A stretch of DNA of 64,000 nt from Nissolia schottii. Its lineage: Eukaryota; Streptophyta; Magnoliopsida; Fabales; Fabaceae. The stretch's first letter is position 1. Every line of letters starts with the position of its first letter. The translations under genes and the position numbers were made by a program. The stretch is from the NCBI GenBank assembly GCA_003254905.1, contig QANU01077392.1:186001-250000 (forward strand). The letters run 5' to 3'. The notes beneath the pieces are model-generated. The model ran no database searches, was not told the origin of the DNA, and saw only the letters and a list, made by a program, of their open reading frames with translations. Positions 13,093 to 29,714 of the stretch are shown one piece after another.

Positions 13093-15414
13093 ATGAGAAC
13101 ACTGTACAGTAACGTAGGGAACCTTGCAAATTTACGATTTTGCCAGTGCTCCCCCCAAGTCCTCCTCCTCTCCCCAAATCCCTCCTCTTCTCGAGTTCCA
13201 AACTCCACTCTCGCACTCACAAAGCGTCGCCATTGTTCTCATCCTCAGCTGATTATTCAAGCATCATCAATGGCGTCTCCTCCTACCTCATCCTCAGAGA
13301 CGACGAAGCCATTCTCGGTGCTGTTTGTGTGCCTCGGCAACATCTGCAGGAGCCCAGCTGCAGAAGGGGTCTTCACAGACTTGGTGAAGAAAAGGGGTTT
13401 GGATTCCAAGTTCAAAATCGATTCTTGCGGCACCATCAATTACCACGAGGTATGCATACTATACCCCTCATATCAACAATTTGATTTTTTTTTTTTTTTC
13501 TGAAGTAAACGCTCAAATTTGTTCTCAAAAGATATAATATACCTAACATCAAATTAGTCATTCTAAGATATTTAACAATTTAACATCAATTTAGCCTTTG
13601 ATAGGATAAAATATAGATCAATTTAAGGACAAATTGATGTCGAAATATGTTTTGGAGGAGTTAATTGATGTCCATTTTTTAAACATTTAGCGACTAAATG
13701 GATGTCTAAATTCTTTAAAGGATTATTTTCACGTCGCGTATATATTTTGGAGGACTAATTTGGGTGTTAGGCTTTTGTGAGATAAAGAAAGTAACAAATG
13801 GGAATTGTACTTTGGTCACATATTGACATGCAATTTGTTGTTGTGCATTCTCAATTATTCACGTACCATATTTTGTTGGGTCACTAGGACATAAGTATCT
13901 TGCGTGTTGTTCACCATAGGGTAGTCTAGTCCATGTGGCTAGTTGGAAAAAGGCTTGGTGGTGGTTGTGAGGTTTTTTCTGATTGTTTTAACTTCTAAGA
14001 ACTATATGAAGGTTTGATTTTTGGAAATGCTGATTGGTTTTTCAAGGGGAATGAAGCAGACCCGAGAATGAGGGCAGCCTCGAAGAGGCGTGGGGTTCAG
14101 ATAACTTCCATTTCGAGGCCAATCAAGCCATCTGATTTCATTGACTTTGATCTCATTCTTGCCATGGACATTCAAAACAGAGGTAGGTTGTTGGCCTATG
14201 AGTTAAGGACATGTATGTTTGTATGTGCAATGTTATGATGTTTCAAAATGAAATTGGATTGGATGTGATATGTTGCCCCAGTTCAACTTTCTTTTAATGT
14301 GATTTTGGCTATACATAGTAATGGAGATTGTTGTTTGCTTTAGAGGACATATTGGAGGCTTTCAATAGTTGGAAACTTAGACACAAGTTGCCGGAAGATG
14401 CTCATAGAAAGGTTAGTACAAGATTTTGCTTTTATTTTTTCAAACATTGGCACAACGGTAAAGTTGTTGTCTTGTGACGTAGAGGTCGTGTTTAAATTCT
14501 GGAAGCAACTTGTGAGGGTTAGGCTGATTGCATGTACCCTCTCTAGACTCCACTAGGTAGGAGCCCCTTTCACTCGGCCACCTTTTTAATTTAGTGTAGC
14601 TATGATGATGCAGGTTAAGTTGATGTGCTCCTTTTGTAAGAAGCATGATGAAACTGAAGTCCCGGATCCTTATTATGGTGGGGCGCAAGGGTTTGAGAAG
14701 GTATTCATTTTCCTGTGATGTGGTGGCATTTGGTGCATTTTGTAGTTTGAAGTGGAATATCACTTATTATCATGTGCAACGATAATCATGATTGTCGTTT
14801 GATAAATTGAACTAAATAGTGAGAAAAAAAAGACCAAGCTGTGAATTGATTGAGGGTTGAAATTATATTATGAATACTGTCATTAAATCAAGTAATAAAA
14901 GATAACCTGATTGAAAATTTTCTCTTTTTTTCTCTTGGATTGGTGCCTTTGAGATACATGTTCCTCTGCCCAACATATATTCCACTGCGGATTTAGATCC
15001 TCTAAACTCTAAAGTGAAATCTTTGCTTTAGAAGGGCAAGTGAGGGGAGTTTATCCTTAGATCAATAAATTAAAAAATGCGACTCATTTATACTTTATTG
15101 ATCCAAAGGTAAAAATTCCCACTTTATCTTCTAAAGTAAGATCCTCATTTTAGAGGATACTTGTCCTCTTGGATTTATCATGTTCCAACTCTAGTTTCCT
15201 CAAATAAGTGCAAACGTTTTTTGGCTGTCATTTATGCAACAATTTTCTTTATGCTCCTAACACACTGTTGTAAAGAAGAATGCTTTTACTCCTGGTTGAT
15301 CCTCTGCTTATATATCATTATGTGGCACTGCAGGTGTTAGATTTGCTCGAAGATGCTTGCGAATCATTGCTGGAAAACATTTTGACAGAAAATAAACATA
15401 TGCAAGAATCCTAA
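13093..15414 (+). CDS. Low-molecular-weight protein tyrosine phosphatase, probably plastid-targeted
   Basis: Removes phosphate from phosphotyrosine through a cysteinyl-phosphate intermediate. Exons 13093-13449, 14047-14182, 14344-14411, 14614-14700 and 15334-15414 join in phase to 242 residues. The P-loop CX5R appears as CLGNICRS (about residues 80-87) and the general-acid loop as DPYYGG near residue 209. Bacterial and animal family members are about 155-160 residues, so the first ~60-70 residues are extra. They are rich in Ser, Arg and hydroxylated residues with few acids, as in chloroplast transit peptides, and plant homologues carry such an extension. An internal ATG at 13270 (MASPPTSSS) would give a cytosolic form. 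I prefer 13093 because the frame is open from there and fits targeting. The gene is divergent from POL2A and convergent with the deacetylase gene. Confidence 0.93.
14447..14588 (+). mobile_element. SINE remnant (Au-like) in phosphatase intron 3
   Basis: The stretch starts attggcacaacggtaaagtt, continues with gtcttgtgacgtagaggtc and a decayed B-box-like gtttaaattctgg, and ends in a short T run after cggccacc. This order resembles the tRNA-derived plant Au SINE. Assignment is from memory of the consensus; flanking duplications are not clear. Confidence 0.6.
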
Positions 15415-16146
15415 TTCATTTTGAACATCCAGTAGATCCAATCCAGGTGTACAGTTCAAATGAATCTTCACTTTTCATCGATGTCAAAGTACCTTCTGTT
15501 TTATTGGTTTCAGTGGTTCACTACCCCAAATTCTCGATTTCTATGTATTGTAAAGTTCCTACCATGCTTAAAAATAATTGTAATTCCTTTTATTTTATTT
15601 GTGCATCACAAATTTCTTTTATTTTGTATATCACATTCAATACACCTGAGAGTCAGCAGAGGAAAATTATGCTAGCTGTTTTTTTGGTCGAAAAGTTACA
15701 AGTGACATTCTTAGTTATATATCTGCACCTGCTGCACCCGTTTATCTGCACTACCCAGTTGGGGGAATTTAATGCTCAAGCAAGAGAAACTTGCTCACAG
15801 GGTGATAAGATAGCATTGTCCATCGCAATCATTAATGCCAATCTTACAAGACTTGCGGCCGTAGTTATTCAAACAATCTTGTGCAACTTTTAGTACTTAT
15901 TATCTGGAATAAGCATGTATGAAATATGTTAATTCCATTCAAAAAACCAAAAAATAGCAACCGTTGAAACGAAAGAAACAACTGTATTAATGGAGTTTTC
16001 AGCAAATATACAACAAAACAAACAATATATGGATGTCTTGGGTTAGCGCGGTCTACTGCTTTCTTGATACAACTAGGCTTTTCTACCTAATTACAGTGTC
16101 TTTTTCTACTACGGTCACTCTATAAGGGAGACAGGTCATGCCAACT
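15415..16146. other. Convergent intergenic region (3' ends of phosphatase and deacetylase genes)
   Basis: Contains the 3' flanks of two convergent genes. An open frame at 15447-15893 starts with GTG, has no recognisable domain and lies in probable 3' UTR. I see no other gene. Confidence 0.6.
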
Positions 16147-21283
<5,137 letters not shown>

Positions 21284-22900
21284 GTTTGAGAGCGTTTAGA
21301 AGAGTGACTTTTGGGAATAGCGAGGAAGAAGAGAAGACTCTAACTACGCCGCTAACGCCATAATCAGTTCTAAGAATCACTTGCCTCAGCGTTCAGCCAT
21401 GCCATTTTGCACTTTAGCTTTTCGGTTATTTTTCTTCTCTTGCGTTTGCGTTATGTGTTGTGTGTGTAGCTCCACCAAACCAGAGTTGATAAGAAAATTG
21501 CCCAAAGTTGCCTACAAAACGCCGTGTCGTTTTACTCTAAATCATAAACTACTCTTTCTTTCAAATTAGGTAAATTCCTTCTTTGGTCTTCAAACTTATC
21601 TTTGAACTTTATTTGTTCTATGATATAAATAACGTGTTAAAATAATTTCTAATGTTTTTTACCATTGTCCTTAATAGTTCCTCTTTTATCCATGAGCATA
21701 TTAATAAAGTTACTAATGAGGACAACAACATTATTTTTTAGTGGAAGGAGACTAGTTAATAATTAGTTCAAAGAGGGAATGATGAGTAGTTAAAAAAAGT
21801 GGTTATGCAAAAATTTAATAATTTATTCATTTTATTACTGAGTTCATGAATCAAGAGACTAACAAAGATAACTAAAAAAAATGTTAAAAAATATTTTAAC
21901 ACTTTATTTATATCAAAATATAAAAGTTTAAGGAGTAAATATGATATTTTTTCTTTAAATTATTTGGCACTCTCATTTTATTTTAAGAAAACTTATGGTT
22001 AAGTTTCAAATTTTTTCTCGAATTATATTCTCTCTCCATCATTACACGACATTTCAACAAAATAAACAAGGATATTTTAGTAAGTTTCTTTCTTAAATCA
22101 CTCATAATTTTAAATTTTTAATATTCACGCATTTAATTTAAAAATGGAAAATGAAGGGAGTATTGACTGTTTCGCGGGTCGAGCTGGAAAAAAAAAAAAC
22201 ACTCAACCCAATCTTTTTGTTTGAATTGGGTTCAAATACTGGGCTTAAGATTTTCGTTTGAAAAAAATAATCGCATCTCACATAGAGGAGTTAGAAGTAT
22301 AAAAGGTACCCAACTTGGCCTCCTCTGAGTCGTGCATGTTATTCAATCTGAAAGTGAATCCTGATTATGGATTATGGACTCACCACAATTTGGTTGACTG
22401 TAGGATTTGGATGAATTGACATTTCCGGTTGGTGTTATTCAGTTGTCTTCCACTATCTCAAAAGCTTAAGTTATTAAGTACAGAAAATTAAATGTGATTA
22501 CAATCATCGAAAACAGTTTTTTTTATCAACAAAAGTTGTTTGCATAACATATATCATGTTTAGGTAAAATTCAATCTATACTCAATGGTTGTTTTGTCAC
22601 AAAAAAATTTGTTTTGGCAAAATAATTCTCAACTATAATTTGGACACTTTTGAGTAAAAAGAAGTTTGCACAATGCATGTAATGTTATGTTTTTACCATA
22701 TTAACTCTAGCTTTAATATATTATTTAACATAAATAAATATTTCTTACAAACTTTCAGTAATTTTATTATTCAAAAATATAATCTTAAAATCACTTTTTA
22801 GTTGAAATATTTAAATATAAATTAATTCTCACATAATCGATTATATAGAAAAAAGATTATTAAAATAAATAATTATTTAAATAAGTTTAAATTCTCAACT
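21284..22900. other. AT-rich intergenic region upstream of HDA9
   Basis: Positions 21284-21600 are the HDA9 promoter and 5' flank. A segment near 21995-22165 ends in gaagggagtattg, reminiscent of plant MITEs whose ends read TACTCCCTCC, but the partner end is poor. No gene is supported. Confidence 0.5.
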
Positions 22901-24720
22901 TTCCTATAACCTCTTTATTACACGTTCTCCAAACCCACCAAATAGTAGAGCACCATAATACCGCACTAGTAGCAAAATCCTTCAGCTAAAAAATATGATC
23001 ATCCAAAGGATTGTAGGTAAAAGTAATTCCCAATGCCTACCAAATAGAAGATGCACAAGGGTAAGAGAATAAACAATAAATAATGGTCTCATCCTCAGAT
23101 TGGCAACAAACACAATGAGATAAATCACAAAGTTCCCAGGGGATGTGAGTTGTGGCAAGTCAACCACAAAAGATGATTGTATTTCGTAGAAGTTGGCAAC
23201 TTCCATAACCAATTTTAGTCATCACTAGGCAGATTCAAAAAGTTACTTGTTTATATCCACTTGTAGCCACTAGCCATCGAATAGCCACATGAAGAACCTG
23301 CTTTCCATACAAATAATCATCGGTGAAATCATGGAGTCAAACAAACAGCTCAGCAACTTTCTGTTTAACAGTATCAATAAAAGGGGTCGATAGGAGGCCA
23401 AACTCCTAAGATCTTGCATTCCAAACATCACAAACCCTAAACTTAGGGACAGACTTAGGGGGGTTGTAGTACCCCCACAATAAATAAATAAATATATATA
23501 TATATATATTAATATATGTATATATATTAATATATGTATATTAATAACATAGAAATTGTGGAAACTTAATGGTAAAATTTGCATGTAATGTAAGTTACTA
23601 ACCTTTGGTCCCTCCCTTTATTCCCAACAACTTTAATTTTCCTTTTTTTACTCATTTAAATTTTAAATACCTGAAATGTTTATCTTTTTCTGTAGGTTTT
23701 CTTATAAGTTTTACACTTTTATTTTAATATTTTCTCCCTTTGCACTCACTTATAAAAGTTTAATGACAAACTCAATTACAATAAATTATAAAGTGTTTAT
23801 CTCTATTTGTACTCATGTAAAAGAATATAAAAAATTATGTTTCAATTATCAATGTGAATTAGTAGAATCATTTTATCCTGTTAACTTCACCAAGCATCAA
23901 ACAAGCTTAACATTATCAAATTGATGTTATATCAATTTTTGAGTTATATGTACCAATTGTTTATAAGAATAATTTATAATATTTTTTAATTTATTATTTT
24001 ATTTATTTGATATTGACTCTTTTCATTTCAAATGTTACTATCAATAAGCATTTTTTAAGTATGAATAATGTGAAAAGTAAACTCATAAATAAAATGAAAA
24101 ATGTTTTATTTTTGTTAATAGTCTTTTAACTTATAAAATAAGATGATTATTAAAAAAATTGATAAAGAAATTTTTATATTAACTAATTTTATAATTTAGA
24201 AATAATTTCTTTCTATATGTCTATATATATATAATTATTTAATAATATATTATAATATTTATTTGATGACACTGTATAAATTTTAACTCCCCTTTATACA
24301 ATTTTTTGGATTCCTCCCTGAGTATTAGAAATATGAAGATAAGGTACTAGTTGAAAAAGAGGATCATCCCGCAACCAGTTATTAAATTAAAATGAGACAT
24401 AACCTTTTCTCACTCGAAAGACATAGCCACACGGAGAACCCCAAAAGCTTTGCAAATAGCCTGTCATGTTGGAGAGCAATTGGGACGCATATGCATGTTA
24501 AAAGGATCCTCCTCGTTCCCATGCATACGAAGAAGCAAATGTACCAAGGTTTCTTATGAAGGCATAAAAGCTCCCAAACCAACTTCCCCGCAATGTTCAT
24601 AGTTGAGCCTCACGGATCCCCAGACCCCTATTGGCACAAGGTTGAGTCACCATATTCCTATTATTCAGATGCAAACCACACCAGAACTAGTTTTCCACAC
24701 AAACCTTCTAACAATCCTAT
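22900..24720 (-). pseudogene. Decayed LINE (non-LTR retrotransposon) reverse transcriptase C-terminus
   Basis: Two minus-strand blocks, about 24720-24320 and 23450-22900, read as one damaged LINE polyprotein. The first contains NIAGKLVWELLC followed by KKPWY, typical of the region after the reverse transcriptase. The second contains FRVCDVWNARS, further on DLSHCVCCQSEDETI and then C-x3-A-x2-IW, the zf-RVT zinc-binding pattern. Several in-frame stops (for example after SSIW) and frame changes show it is dead. An AT-rich insertion separates the blocks. Confidence 0.8.
23452..24320. mobile_element. Insertion splitting the LINE, possibly hAT-like
   Basis: LINE homology stops near 24320 and resumes near 23450; the ~870 bp between is AT-rich and non-coding. 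Its ends read tagggacagacttag and ggattcctccctga, a rough inverted pair. No convincing target-site duplication was found, so the class is uncertain. Confidence 0.45.
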
Positions 24721-25300
24721 CAATGTCATCATATCATAATTATTTTTCGTTTTTATGTAACTTTAACGTTTTAATTGAAATATTGTTTTTACAACCTTGC
24801 GTTTTATTGGTTTAAAACGTAAAGTGCATGACTTCTACTTTAATTAGTTTTTAATTTCAAAGCATTTTAAAGTATTAAAAACTTAAAAAATATCATTTTT
24901 AATTTTTAAAACAAGTTTTTAATTAATTTTAAAATTTAATTTACAAAATAAGATTAATAGTGAAGTGAAGTGAGTTAATGGTAAGTGGTCTTATTGAATA
25001 GTTTAATTGAATAGGTTTGACCATAAATTTTTTTCTATTAAAACAATGATGAGACGGTAAAATTAAGGGTCATTGAGTTGGGGATTTCCACCTTTCTGCT
25101 TCGTGAGGAAAGAACAAATTCAATAGTCAAATAAGCACATTCCATGTCCATACCAATTGCAGAGTGCTCTCTTACTTTCTTCTCTTATCCTCTCCAAAGA
25201 CTCAGCAGACTGCAGTTCCGAGTTCTCTGATCAAACTATCCCCTTTTGTTGAGTCCTCCTCATGCCCCTAATTAGTTCGCGATAATTTTAATGTTAGTTC
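24721..25300. other. AT-rich intergenic stretch
   Basis: No gene or recognised element. The sequence is strongly AT-rich with short imperfect repeats. Confidence 0.5.
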
Positions 25301-25709
25301 TCCTGATTTATTAATTAATTAAATAAGACGTTAAAAAGATAAGAAATTAATTCAACTTATATTTTGGTTTTTATAATATTTAGAATTAAATTTATAAAAT
25401 TTTGTCATCATTTTATGATATAATATTACATATTAATGTGTCATATAATTTAATGTGATAAATTAATTATTTTAAATACAATATTTATAGAGAGGTGAAT
25501 CATAACTCTCAAATGGTCCGTAAATTTTTAAACATCTTACAAGTTTGTTATTTTAATGATTTTACTAATAAAAAATTTGTAAATATCATATTGAACATGA
25601 AATGACGACAAACTTATATCAATTCAGTTCTAATTAAAAATTATAAAAAATAAAAAAAATATAGTAAGAAATGATATTTATCTCATGTTGCATTTGAAGA
25701 TCCATCTAT
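25301..25709. repeat. Older diverged copy of the nested MITE family
   Basis: From about 25367 the sequence follows the same order of words as the two MITEs downstream (gtcatcattttatgat, acatattaatgtgtcatat, acaatatttatag, gaacatgaaatga), with many differences. Its ends are too decayed to define. A separate fragment starting cactcccttccgttttattt lies at 25717-25816 between it and the next copy. Confidence 0.6.
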
Positions 25710-25816
25710 TAATACACTCCCTTCCGTTTTATTTAGTTGTCCACTCATGTTTTGCACAAGTATTAAGAAATTATTGAAAAATCTCAAAATTGAAAAAATA
25801 TAATAGTATTTTACAA

Positions 25817-26573
25817 GGTGATTTCTCAAGTGTCCCATGGGTTCTCTTACTAAATTTCTCTATTTTTGATAATTTTTATAACTAAGTTCATCAACTATTG
25901 TCATCATTTTATGATCTAGTATGACATATTAATGTGTCATATGATTTAATGGATAAATTAATACTTTTCAATACAATGTTTGTAGAAATATGTATCATGA
26001 GCGTAAATGGTATGCAAATCTCTAAATCTCTTACAAGTTGACTATTTCAATGATTTGATTGATTAAAATTTTGTTAAGATATATAGAACATGAAATGATG
26101 ATAATATTTGATGAATTTATTCTAAAAATTGTCAAAAATAGAGAAATTTAGTAGGAGATGATATTTAATGGTGATTTCTCAAATACCTCATGGATAAATA
26201 CCTCATGCTACTTAATTTATTCATTTTTTTATAATTTTTATAACTAAATCCGTCGAATTTTGTTATCATTTCATGATCTAATATGACATATTGATGGATT
26301 ATATGATCGAATGTAATAAATTAAATTTTTTAATACAATATTTATGGAGATGTGCATCATAAGTTCATATGGTCCTCAAATTTCTAAGCGTTTTATAAGT
26401 TGGTTTTTTTAATTATTTAACTAATGAAAAATTTATTACAATCATATTAAACATAAATTTAATTATAAAAATTATCAAAAATAAATAAGCTAAGTAACAT
26501 GAAATTTTTATCTTATAAGGTATTTGAGAAACCGCCATATTTAATTACCCTATAGGACACATAAGAAGCCACC
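25817..26573. mobile_element. Mutator-like MITE, host of a nested copy
   Basis: The left end ggtgatttctcaagtgtccc is matched, inverted, by the right end aggacacataagaagccacc. Flanks attttacaa (25808-25816) and attttatag (26574-26582) agree at 7 of 9 bases, the duplication length of Mutator elements. Subtracting the nested copy and its duplication gives about 381 bp. Non-coding. Confidence 0.8.
26170..26536. mobile_element. Mutator-like MITE inserted in a relative, perfect 9-bp duplication
   Basis: Element of 367 bp with ends ggtgatttctcaaatacct and aggtatttgagaaaccgcc, a 19-bp inverted pair with two mismatches. It is flanked by perfect direct repeats atatttaat at 26161-26169 and 26537-26545. 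Its interior matches the host element throughout, so a family member inserted into another member. The 9-bp duplication indicates Mutator-type mobilisation. Non-coding. Confidence 0.9.
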
Positions 26574-26581
26574 ATTTTATA

Positions 26582-27392
26582 GAATTATCCATATTATTTA
26601 TTTCATTTCATTGATTATCTTCAAAGTTCAACCTATTACTTTATTTCTCTTCTACTATATTTATTAAATGCGGGTAGACAAAGAAAAAAATATAATTAAT
26701 TTATCTAGATTTAAAAAATGGACCAGTATATTTGTAAAAATAACAAAATAAAAACTTTTCAGAAGAATGTTTTGTTCCACTCGATGTCAGCACACTTTGG
26801 AATAAAACGGGTTTGGTTGACGCCGTCGATAAAAAACACAAACTCTTACCTTGAAAAACGCAGATTTGATATTTAATGGCAATGCAAGGGTCATTTTAAA
26901 AGATGATCGGTACATACTTCCATAAATGCTCCACTAGTTTGAAGACACGTTCTGCTCTTAACTAATACCCAATGCACTCAATCTCTCAAATAATGATAAA
27001 AAATAAAATGGATTCAGATTCGGCGCACGTGGTTCGAGATCGCTTTCACATGCGCCACTCTATTGCTTCATTTTTAATGCTACACACCGACCGAGGAGTA
27101 CATGTTGTTCGAAGTCCTTTTTCCAGGACCCAAACCCACCATTTCTATTTTCTAAATTCCATTGCTTTTTTTTCAACGTTACGGTGTATGGATCCGCAGG
27201 TAAGATGATATTTATATACACTCTCAATAAGTTGATATGACTCATAATTATTAAGAAAATTAATCTTAAATAAAATTAATAGGATTAATTTTTATTGTAA
27301 TCACAAATATGTTTAAATATAAAGTGTTAAACTTACGTTAATATAAAAATTTCTCAAACTTAATTGTAGATGAACTCACAACTTAATAATTG
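26582..27392. other. Intergenic stretch, no supported gene
   Basis: An open frame at 26972-27208 has no recognisable domain and contains two similar pieces around HVVR. I see no promoter or splice structure supporting it as a gene. Confidence 0.45.
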
Positions 27393-27777
27393 TATTGAAC
27401 GGACACAATTAAGATCTTGGAGCTCCTATGCGGGTTTGGGATCGTCGGGACAGGTATCTGTAAGGACTCTGAAGCTCAAGTTAGCGAAGGTTCTAAGCAA
27501 TAGGGGAATCAAAGGGGGAAATGGGTTCTGGGTGTACCTGATGTGGTGCTTAGGTTTAAATACCTGAGTGGTGGCTGTGAATTTCGCGATTCCGGGAATC
27601 TTTCCGTTGAGTTGGCTTCCGAAGATCGTGGAGCGTTACTCCCTGGAGGGAGGATATCACGGGGCGATAATCTCTTTGATCATTGGCGAGGTGATAACTC
27701 GAGTCGGGTTAATCCGCGGACCTTCGAGTTTAGGTTCCAAGATGGCCTTAATGGCCTAGATGGCCCAGTCTATAACA
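27393..27777 (-). repeat. 3' LTR of the gag-only gypsy element
   Basis: Left copy of the LTR, about 385 bp. Contains one copy of the 60-bp segment that is duplicated in the other LTR. Confidence 0.8.
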
Positions 27778-28149
27778 GAAGCCCCCAGCTCAGAGTGTGG
27801 AGTGAAGCTTTGTGGTCAGAGTTAGATACATGTGTGTCATCTCAAATTTGTTCCGTGGAAGAGGGTTCTGTGGTGTTAGAGACGTATGATAATATAAATT
27901 TGTTCCGCGAGAGCTTATGCGTTTTATGATTTTATTGCTCTCGGTTTGGTCCAGGCTTATGACTTGGTTATTTTATTGCTCTCGATTTTGGTTACCGGGA
28001 TAAAGTAATTTTTCTTTCTGCGGATTGTTGTCGACGCTCAAGTGATCAGTTCGGGGGAATTATTTCTTTACTGCTTTTTTAGTGGTTTTTTCTAATGCTT
28101 GTCCATGAAAAGTATTGGGAATCTTTTTTCTTAGTATAAGTACTCATCG

Positions 28150-28952
28150 ATTCGCTCTTATATCTCTATTAAACTCTGCGGAGGTCTTTTAGACAAATTC
28201 TTCACAAATGGCCTACCCTTTTTGAGCCTATTTGTGAGGCCCATTAATACTACCTATGGTTGCAAATCTTCTACCTGGGCGCATTCTTGGTAGAAGCGGT
28301 CCAGGTATTAGCGGAGTGACTCGTCTCCTCTTTGTATTACTCCTAAGAGGCTTACTGTCGTCTTAGTTTTTGTCCTCCGTGTGGTAAAGTTAGCCAGAAA
28401 ACATCCTGCCAGATCGTCAAAGGATTGGATGCACTTAGGTGGGAGTGCATTAAATCACACTAAAGTGCCTTTCCTCATAGTGGCAGGGAACGGTTTGCAT
28501 TGGATGGCGTCTAAGGCTTCGTCCAACACCATCCTAAGACCAAAAGCATCTAAGTGATGTTGAGGTTCTGTGGTCCCATCATACGGTTTCATGTTCGTGG
28601 GAGGACGAAAACCGTGTGTGGGCATTGTGTTGAGAATTTCATCTACGAAAGGGTGGTTCTCCTTCCCTTTCACCTTCCTTACCCCGGTGCGTGCTTTTTC
28701 AGCATTGTGGGTGTTTACTTCCACGGACACCTTGCACACGAATTCTTGTGCCTTTTCGTTTGTCAATGATTGACTTTGGCCATCACTATGGTTAAGACCG
28801 TCGATGTGGCGCTCCCTCTCGCGAGCCTCTTGTATGATCTGTTTTTGTTTTCGCTCCGCGTCCTTCTTGGCTTTCTCAGCCGCAACACGAATTTCTCTTA
28901 GCTTCTTCCTCTCCTCTTCTGTCTGTGTTAGTTGTAGTAGAGCCGCTTCCAC
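28150..28952 (-). pseudogene. gag pseudogene of Ty3/gypsy element
   Basis: The open part (28455-28952) has an N-terminal charged coiled-coil stretch rich in E, K and R, then PFVDEIL, FRPPTNMKPYDGTTEP and HHLDAF, the capsid start typical of plant Ty3/gypsy Gag. Homology continues past a stop where a conserved Trp should stand (V-stop-FNALPPKCIQSF), then SLLGVIQRGDESLR-stop-YLDRFYQE, to about 28150. The first codon in the open part is GTG and an upstream stop is in frame. It is not functional. Confidence 0.85.
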
Positions 28953-29275
28953 GTGCGATCTTCTCTACCTGGGTCCTGACCATCAGCAAGGTCTAGGGAA
29001 AGGGGCAGATCACTGTCGATAGGTGGGTCTTGCGGTTGGCTGGGTGGTGGGGAGGGATTTGTTCAGGGGGAGGTGGGGGTGCTATTGGCTTGGGAGAATG
29101 TGGAGGTAGTTGGGAAGGTGGAGCATGGATTCCTACCGATATTGATTTGCAGATCTCCCTGGATGTTGCGATACGGGATGTTTTTCTGGTGTGTTTGGGT
29201 GGTATGGTGGCAAAGATTCTTTATGGTTAAAAAAAGGTGTGGGATGCTGTAAAAAGTCCCCACAGACGTCGCCAA

Positions 29276-29714
29276 TATACCGAAGGGATACAATTTGGAT
29301 CTTGAATCTCTTCTGCTAGTTCGGGGTCGCCAAGGCAGGTACCTACAAGGACTCTGACGCTCAAGTTAGTGAAGATTCGAAGCAATAGAGGAATCAAAGG
29401 GGGAAATGGGTTCTGGGCGTACTTGGTGTGCTGCTTAGGTTTAAATACCTGAGTGGTGGTCGTGAATTCCACTATCTCGGGGATCTTTCTGTTGAGTTGG
29501 CCTCCGAGGATTGTGGTGCGTTACTCCTTAGAGGGAGGATATCACGGGACAAGAATCTCGCCTCCGAGGATCGTGGAGCGTTGCTCCCTAGAGGGAGGAT
29601 ATCATGGGGCGAGAATCTCTCTAATCGTTGGCAAGGTGATAACTCGGGTCGGGTTGATCCGCGAACCTTCGGGTTTAGGTTCCAAGATGGACCTTAATGG
29701 CCTAGTCTATAACA
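29276..29714 (-). repeat. 5' LTR of the gag-only gypsy element, with internal tandem duplication
   Basis: Right copy, about 439 bp. A 60-bp segment beginning gcctccgagga is tandemly duplicated at 29500-29559 and 29560-29619, and this accounts for most of the length difference from the other LTR. Confidence 0.85.

Larger units (their letters stand above)
27393..29714 (-). mobile_element. Gag-only (non-autonomous or deleted) Ty3/gypsy retrotransposon
   Basis: Two direct repeats, about 27393-27777 and 29276-29714, are LTRs: both share aatcaaagggggaaatgggt and end in gtctataaca (TGTTATAGAC at the 5' end on the minus strand). Reading the minus strand: right LTR, a primer-binding-like tggcgacgtctgtgggga immediately inside (about 29257-29274), a decayed gag, a polypurine-like ctgggggcttc next to the left LTR, then the left LTR. 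No protease, reverse transcriptase or integrase is present. Target-site duplication is not clear and the inner LTR ends are approximate. Confidence 0.85.

Noticed and set aside
15447..15893. 148-residue open frame downstream of the phosphatase
   Set aside because: Starts with GTG, has no domain, and lies in the 3' flank between two convergent genes.
23452..24320. Firm hAT classification of the insertion splitting the LINE
   Set aside because: The ends are only roughly inverted and the flanking bases do not give an 8-bp duplication, so the class was left open.
27543..27929. 128-residue plus-strand frame
   Set aside because: Lies across the LTR of the gag-only gypsy element; a similar frame recurs in the other LTR, and neither resembles a protein.
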